Shown piece by piece: positions 60,668 through 64,000 of a DNA stretch of 64,000 nucleotides. The stretch comes from Pontibacter ruber. Its GTDB lineage: Bacteria; Bacteroidota; Bacteroidia; Cytophagales; Hymenobacteraceae. The translations under genes and the position numbers were made by a program. How positions within the stretch are numbered: position 1 is the stretch's first letter; each line of letters begins with the position of its first letter. Under the pieces are notes generated by a model. The model was not told the origin of the DNA, made no database searches, and was given only the letters and a program-made list of their open reading frames with translations. The stretch spans positions 186,001 through 250,000 of the forward strand of contig NZ_JALPRR010000003.1 of assembly GCF_023630205.1 (NCBI RefSeq), given 5' to 3'.

Positions 60668-61078
60668 ATGGTACTGTTTGAGAACAGCATTTTAAAATTA
60701 AATTACAATCCGGCCACAGATATTCTTGAGGTGGAGTACCCCGATCTGCACGATTTCCTTCTTCCCGAGATCAAACATTCGATCACGCAGATGATAGAGG
60801 TTATCAAGAACTACGATGTGAAACGATTGCTTCTGGACTCAACTAAAACGCTTATTGCCGTAAGCGAAGCTGAAAGCAGGGAAGTGGCTGTATTTTTGGC
60901 TGGTGCCTTAACAAAAACGCGTGTTCTGAAAGTAGCACGGGTACAGTCGCCGAGCTCCACTATTGAAAAGACCGCACAAAATAATATCCGCCATATAAAG
61001 GCTCAATCACTATCATATCAACTGCAAAACTTTACCAGCAAAGCCGACGCCGTAGCCTGGTTGAGGGAGCAGGCATAA
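60668..61078 (+). CDS. hypothetical protein, paralogue of 61377-61787
   Basis: 136 residues from the ATG at 60668 (MVLFENSILKLNYNPATDIL), chosen because this aligns with the start of the next gene; an open frame extends 48 nt upstream. Shared pattern in both paralogues: NYxPATDILxVxxPD, then VIKNYDVKRLLLDSTKTLI, then QNFTSKADAVAWLREQA. The arrangement of strands and helices resembles the SpoIIAA-like/STAS-type small domains common in Hymenobacteraceae. Function unknown; probably a small regulatory or lipid-binding protein. Confidence 0.7.
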   Translation: MVLFENSILKLNYNPATDILEVEYPDLHDFLLPEIKHSITQMIEVIKNYDVKRLLLDSTKTLIAVSEAESREVAVFLAGALTKTRVLKVARVQSPSSTIEKTAQNNIRHIKAQSLSYQLQNFTSKADAVAWLREQA

Positions 61079-61376
61079 TTATAACCTTACTCAGCACGAC
61101 GAGTGCTTTATTGCTGATTTTAGCTTTTCAATAATTGAGATTGCCGTAGTTAAAGAAGATAAATTCAGCAGTTGTAGTATGGTTTTGCGTAAGCGGTTCT
61201 ATAGAGAATTCATCATTCCTAATCGCCCGGATCAGTTTGCTGGATGCATCTAATCAAAAGTATGTCGCTTGTGACCAGTTGGAGCAATATGGATATACAG
61301 CCTGCACCTGAAGCACGCATACAGCTTCGGGTTGGTTTTTAACTAATTTTGTCCACTACTTTTTAGTTAGCTAGAT

Positions 61377-61787
61377 ATGATCATATTCAGTAACGGATTG
61401 ATAACGCTGGACTACGAGCCTGCCACAGATATACTTTCTGTTGCCTTGCCAGATATCCGGAACTTCGGGACCACCGAAGTAGAGCGTTCGCTGGAGATCA
61501 TTGTAGAAAGTATTACAAATTACGATGTCAAGAAGCTGTTGCTTAACTCCAGCAAAGCGATCATCGAGGTAGAAGACGTCGTCTACAGGAATATTATCAT
61601 GAAGTTTAGTTCGGACCTGATGAAAACCCGTTTGAAGTACCTGGCCAGGGTCGGCAGCAACATGGAAGAGCAAGAGAAACGGGCCAACAAGGTGGCAGAA
61701 GAAGTCAGGTATGTTACAAACACCTCGATAACATTCAGAAACTTTACCGATAACTCCGAGGCAATGGAGTGGCTGTTGAAGCAATAA
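61377..61787 (+). CDS. hypothetical protein, paralogue of 60668-61078
   Basis: 136 residues, same length and pattern as the preceding paralogue: MIIFSNGLITLDYEPATDIL, VESITNYDVKKLLLNSSKAI, FRNFTDNSEAMEWLLKQ. Differences concentrate in the middle helix. The gene pair probably arose by duplication. Between them, 61079-61376 contains no ORF and no recognised repeat. Confidence 0.7.
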   Translation: MIIFSNGLITLDYEPATDILSVALPDIRNFGTTEVERSLEIIVESITNYDVKKLLLNSSKAIIEVEDVVYRNIIMKFSSDLMKTRLKYLARVGSNMEEQEKRANKVAEEVRYVTNTSITFRNFTDNSEAMEWLLKQ

Positions 61788-61913
61788 CTTAGCTTGCCGG
61801 AGACAGGCCAGAGCAGTGAGTAAAGTATAAATTACATGCCGATCAGCATGTGTAATCGTTTTTACATACTTTGTTGATTTTCCCCTACAGATAAACGCTG
61901 TCAGAATAGACCG

Positions 61914-62864
61914 ATGAACTTCTTTAGCGACAACATCCTGAACCGACACAGCGAACTCCGTACGAATGCAGCCTTCATCCAGGGTAAGTTGTCAGCTGAT
62001 ACTACCCGTTTTATATTAGTGTGTGATAACAAAAGCCTGGTGCTTTCAGGTGAAAAGCCGAAGGCAGCCTTGTTACAGCGGCACGAACTGGGCGATCTGC
62101 TGGAGCAAGCAGGCCTGCAGGTGTTCTTAGGCGTAGAGGACGAGGTTGCTTATTTCGCGTTGGGCCTCGATGGCATGCAGGACCAGGTAGAAACGCAGCT
62201 CGGGCAGGCGTACACGTTTACAGACCTTAAAACGGTGGCCCTCCAAATGCCCCGCAAGCAAAGTGCCCTGCTGGCGTATGCCCGTGCCATGGTGCACTGG
62301 AACCTGCGCCACCTGTTCTGTGCCGACTGCGGCAACCCCACCCAATCCTCCGAAGCAGGGCACGTCCGGAAGTGCAAGCAGGAAGGATGCGGCAAGTCGC
62401 ATTTTCCGCGCACTGATACAGCCGTTATTGTTCTGATCTCGGAAGGAGATGCCTGCCTGCTGGGGCGGGGTGCTGCGTGGCCGGAAGGCAGGTACGCAAC
62501 CGTGGCCGGTTTCCTGGAGCCCGGCGAGACACTGGAGCAGGCAGTAGCCCGCGAAGCACAGGAAGAAACAGGCGTAGCCTTGGAAAGTATAAGGTACCAT
62601 TCCTCGCAGCCCTGGCCTTTTCCGGCTTCTATTATGGTAGGGTTTATGGCCACCGCCAGCAACAGGCACCTGCAGGTAGATTATACAGAACTGGAAGATG
62701 CCCGCTGGTTTACACGGGACGAGATTGTGGAAGGCCTGCAAAACGGCACTTTGATCCTGCCGCCACGCGTATCAATTTCCTACAACCTCATCAGGGATTG
62801 GTTTGATCAGCTGCCGGGATATCAGTTAGAGAAGTTCCTGAGGCAGGAGCAAGGTGGCTGGTAA
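61914..62864 (+). CDS. nudC: NAD(+) diphosphatase (NADH pyrophosphatase)
   Basis: 316 residues. The central zinc ribbon uses four Cys (HLFCADCGNPTQ and VRKCKQEGCGKSHFPR). The Nudix box GFLEPGETLEQAVAREAQEE plus TGV has GX5EX7REUXEEXGU. SSQPWPFPASIMVGF is the SQPWPFPxS motif specific to NudC. NudC hydrolyses NADH and removes NAD caps from RNA. The N-terminal ~100 residues are the usual divergent domain. Stand-alone gene. Confidence 0.96.
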   Translation: MNFFSDNILNRHSELRTNAAFIQGKLSADTTRFILVCDNKSLVLSGEKPKAALLQRHELGDLLEQAGLQVFLGVEDEVAYFALGLDGMQDQVETQLGQAYTFTDLKTVALQMPRKQSALLAYARAMVHWNLRHLFCADCGNPTQSSEAGHVRKCKQEGCGKSHFPRTDTAVIVLISEGDACLLGRGAAWPEGRYATVAGFLEPGETLEQAVAREAQEETGVALESIRYHSSQPWPFPASIMVGFMATASNRHLQVDYTELEDARWFTRDEIVEGLQNGTLILPPRVSISYNLIRDWFDQLPGYQLEKFLRQEQGGW

Positions 62865-63006
62865 CGTATAGATCTGCCCAAGTATAAATTCCTCTTGCGC
62901 CTCGGCTGCCAGAATGCAGCGCAGACCAGAGTATGTGCACAAATACTCAGTACGAAGCAACCTGCAGCTTCTTTCTGGGGTCGTCTGATAAAGTCACCCT
63001 AACCTC

Positions 63007-63891
63007 ATGGAAAGAAGCATCTTCCTCATTCTTTTGTGCTGCGCCTTCTGCAGCAACCTGTTTGCACAAAGTATAAAGTTGCAAGGCAAAGTGATCAACT
63101 CGGATACCGGGCAGCCGGTTGCCTATACTTCGATAGGCGTTGTGGGCAAGGAACTGGGTACTGTCGCCAATGCCCTGGGCGAATTCCGGTTTAGTGTAAC
63201 TCCTGAAAGTATAAATGATGCGGACAGTGTAGTCATCTCCAGTGTTGGATTCAACAGGCATGTAATGCCGGTCTCGGAGTTACAGAAAGGAGGCGTAACG
63301 ATAAAGCTAACCCCGCAAGCTGTAACACTGAAAGAAGTGGCAGTGAGGCCTCAGAAGCTAAAATCTAAGGTACTGGGAAAGAACGACCGGGAGTACCTTA
63401 CGCATTCGGTATACTTTACTACTTATGAAACTATAGATGACAAGCTGGGCAGGGAGATGGGAAACATCATCGCACTGAAAAAGGGATGTTTTGTAAACGA
63501 CTTTAACTTTTATGTCTCCTACAACCAGTTTAAAAGTATAAAATTCAGGTTGAACCTGTACAGCGTAGCAGACGGCATGCCCGGCCAGACCTTGCTGAAA
63601 GAAGACATCATCTTTGACGTGAAAGACCAGCAGAAAGGTTGGGTGAAAGTAGACCTCCGCAAGTATAAGCTCCGCTTTGAGAACCTGGATAAAGTAGCCG
63701 TAACCATGCAGTGGCTGGAAAGTATAGCCGCTGACGAAAAGAGCAAGTTCTTTGGGTTCTCCACAGCCATATCGGCAGCGCACAAAGCCGTACGGCGCGA
63801 AAAGAGCGAAGCGCCTTGGCAGAAAAGCAGTACCTACCACAGCATGTACTTCAACGCCGACTGCTACAAAGATACCGAAGCTGCCGATTAA
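63007..63891 (+). CDS. secreted carboxypeptidase-regulatory-like protein
   Basis: 294 residues. Signal peptide ERSIFLILLCCAFCSNLFAQ. Residues about 25-105 are a carboxypeptidase-D regulatory-like (CarboxypepD_reg) beta-sandwich: LQGKVINSDTGQPVAYTSIG, TVANALGEFRFSVTPESIND, then LKEVAVRP. The C-terminal part (from KGCFVNDFNFYVSYNQFKSI) is a jelly-roll-like strand series; no TonB plug or barrel follows. Common exported orphan domain in Bacteroidetes; function unknown. Ends 6 nt before the stop of a convergent gene. Confidence 0.85.
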   Translation: MERSIFLILLCCAFCSNLFAQSIKLQGKVINSDTGQPVAYTSIGVVGKELGTVANALGEFRFSVTPESINDADSVVISSVGFNRHVMPVSELQKGGVTIKLTPQAVTLKEVAVRPQKLKSKVLGKNDREYLTHSVYFTTYETIDDKLGREMGNIIALKKGCFVNDFNFYVSYNQFKSIKFRLNLYSVADGMPGQTLLKEDIIFDVKDQQKGWVKVDLRKYKLRFENLDKVAVTMQWLESIAADEKSKFFGFSTAISAAHKAVRREKSEAPWQKSSTYHSMYFNADCYKDTEAAD

Positions 63892-63897
63892 GATCTG

Positions 63898-64000
63898 CTA
63901 CTCGAGCAGGTGGCGGCATTTGTCGAGCTGTTTCTCCACTTCCTGTATGGTGAAGCGCTCGTTGCTGTTGCCAAAGTTCGTTTGTATGTAGTTCAGGATG
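63898..64000 (-). CDS. C-terminal end of an unidentified gene (window edge)
   Basis: 33 codons and TAG read on the minus strand from the right edge: ILNYIQTNFGNSNERFTIQE then VEKQLDKCRHLLE. The amphipathic helical ending, typical of core-genome coding sequence, and the convergent position support a real gene. The family cannot be named from so short a tail. Confidence 0.6.
   Translation of the reverse strand, partial: ILNYIQTNFGNSNERFTIQEVEKQLDKCRHLLE

Noticed and set aside
60454..60690. 78-codon minus-strand frame right of the island
   Set aside because: Hydrophobic low-complexity translation in an A/T-rich promoter region and overlapping the start of the 136-residue gene.

Overview
The window looks like chromosomal DNA of a Bacteroidetes, most likely of the Cytophagales/Hymenobacteraceae (Pontibacter-like). 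The evidence is a type IX secretion sorting domain on a 1473-residue secreted protein, promoters of the Bacteroidetes form TTTG-N19-TAnnTTTG, an SAM-I riboswitch ahead of a metY-metX-hom operon, a Bacteroidetes-style biotin cluster, Bat aerotolerance genes, and a striking excess of the 7-mer AAGTATA/TATACTT. The genus is an inference.

Layout. 1-9.8 kb (all minus strand): trpS (cut by the window edge), lipoproteins, a DMT exporter, panE, a queuosine-precursor-type VUT transporter, purC - STAS protein - RNase Z, and an SDR/DUF2867 protein. 10.0-14.1 kb (plus): promoter, SAM-I riboswitch, a 41-codon leader peptide ending in Met and Cys codons, then metY, metX and hom. 14.3-17.6 kb: a lipoprotein resembling detached subtilase prodomains, a bidirectional terminator, and lysC-lysA, which share the aspartate pathway with hom. 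17.9-22.3 kb: the giant T9SS cargo. 22.8-28.3 kb: the biotin operon bioB-bioF-bioD-bioA-KAS, in which three of five genes appear to start with TTG. 28.6-34.2 kb: Tat lipoprotein amidase, a YwqK/MORN-repeat protein, a HEAT-like protein, an orphan, and thiolase. 34.8-41.4 kb: S9 peptidase, two hotdog thioesterases, VOC and HD proteins, and a TetR regulator with matching operator-like sites at its own gene and at the adjacent thioesterase. 42.2-44.1 kb: batB-batC.

Two intergenic regions (34.4-34.6 and 41.5-42.1 kb) hold copies of one dispersed, structured repeat whose helices are kept by compensatory changes.

44.46-44.88 kb carries tRNA-Ser(GCT), tRNA-Pro(TGG) and tRNA-Arg(TCT). A 15.3-kb integrative island (44882-60190) sits in the 3' end of tRNA-Arg. 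It is bounded by a 16-bp direct repeat, with a tyrosine integrase gene next to the right end. Its cargo is a putative HExxH metalloprotease, a serine recombinase, a Rep-like protein with a ribbon-helix-helix tail, and an operon of five genes: a SNF2 helicase with a degenerate PLD-like N-terminus, DUF4391, a type III-like Mod methyltransferase, a type III-like Res helicase-nuclease, and a small unknown protein translationally coupled to Res. I read this as an expanded type III restriction-modification/anti-phage defence locus and the best candidate for an under-described system. Beyond the island are two paralogous 136-residue proteins, NudC NADH pyrophosphatase, a secreted carboxypeptidase-D-regulatory-like protein and the end of an unidentified gene.

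Everything was read by eye. Structure, homology and counts are unverified by computation.
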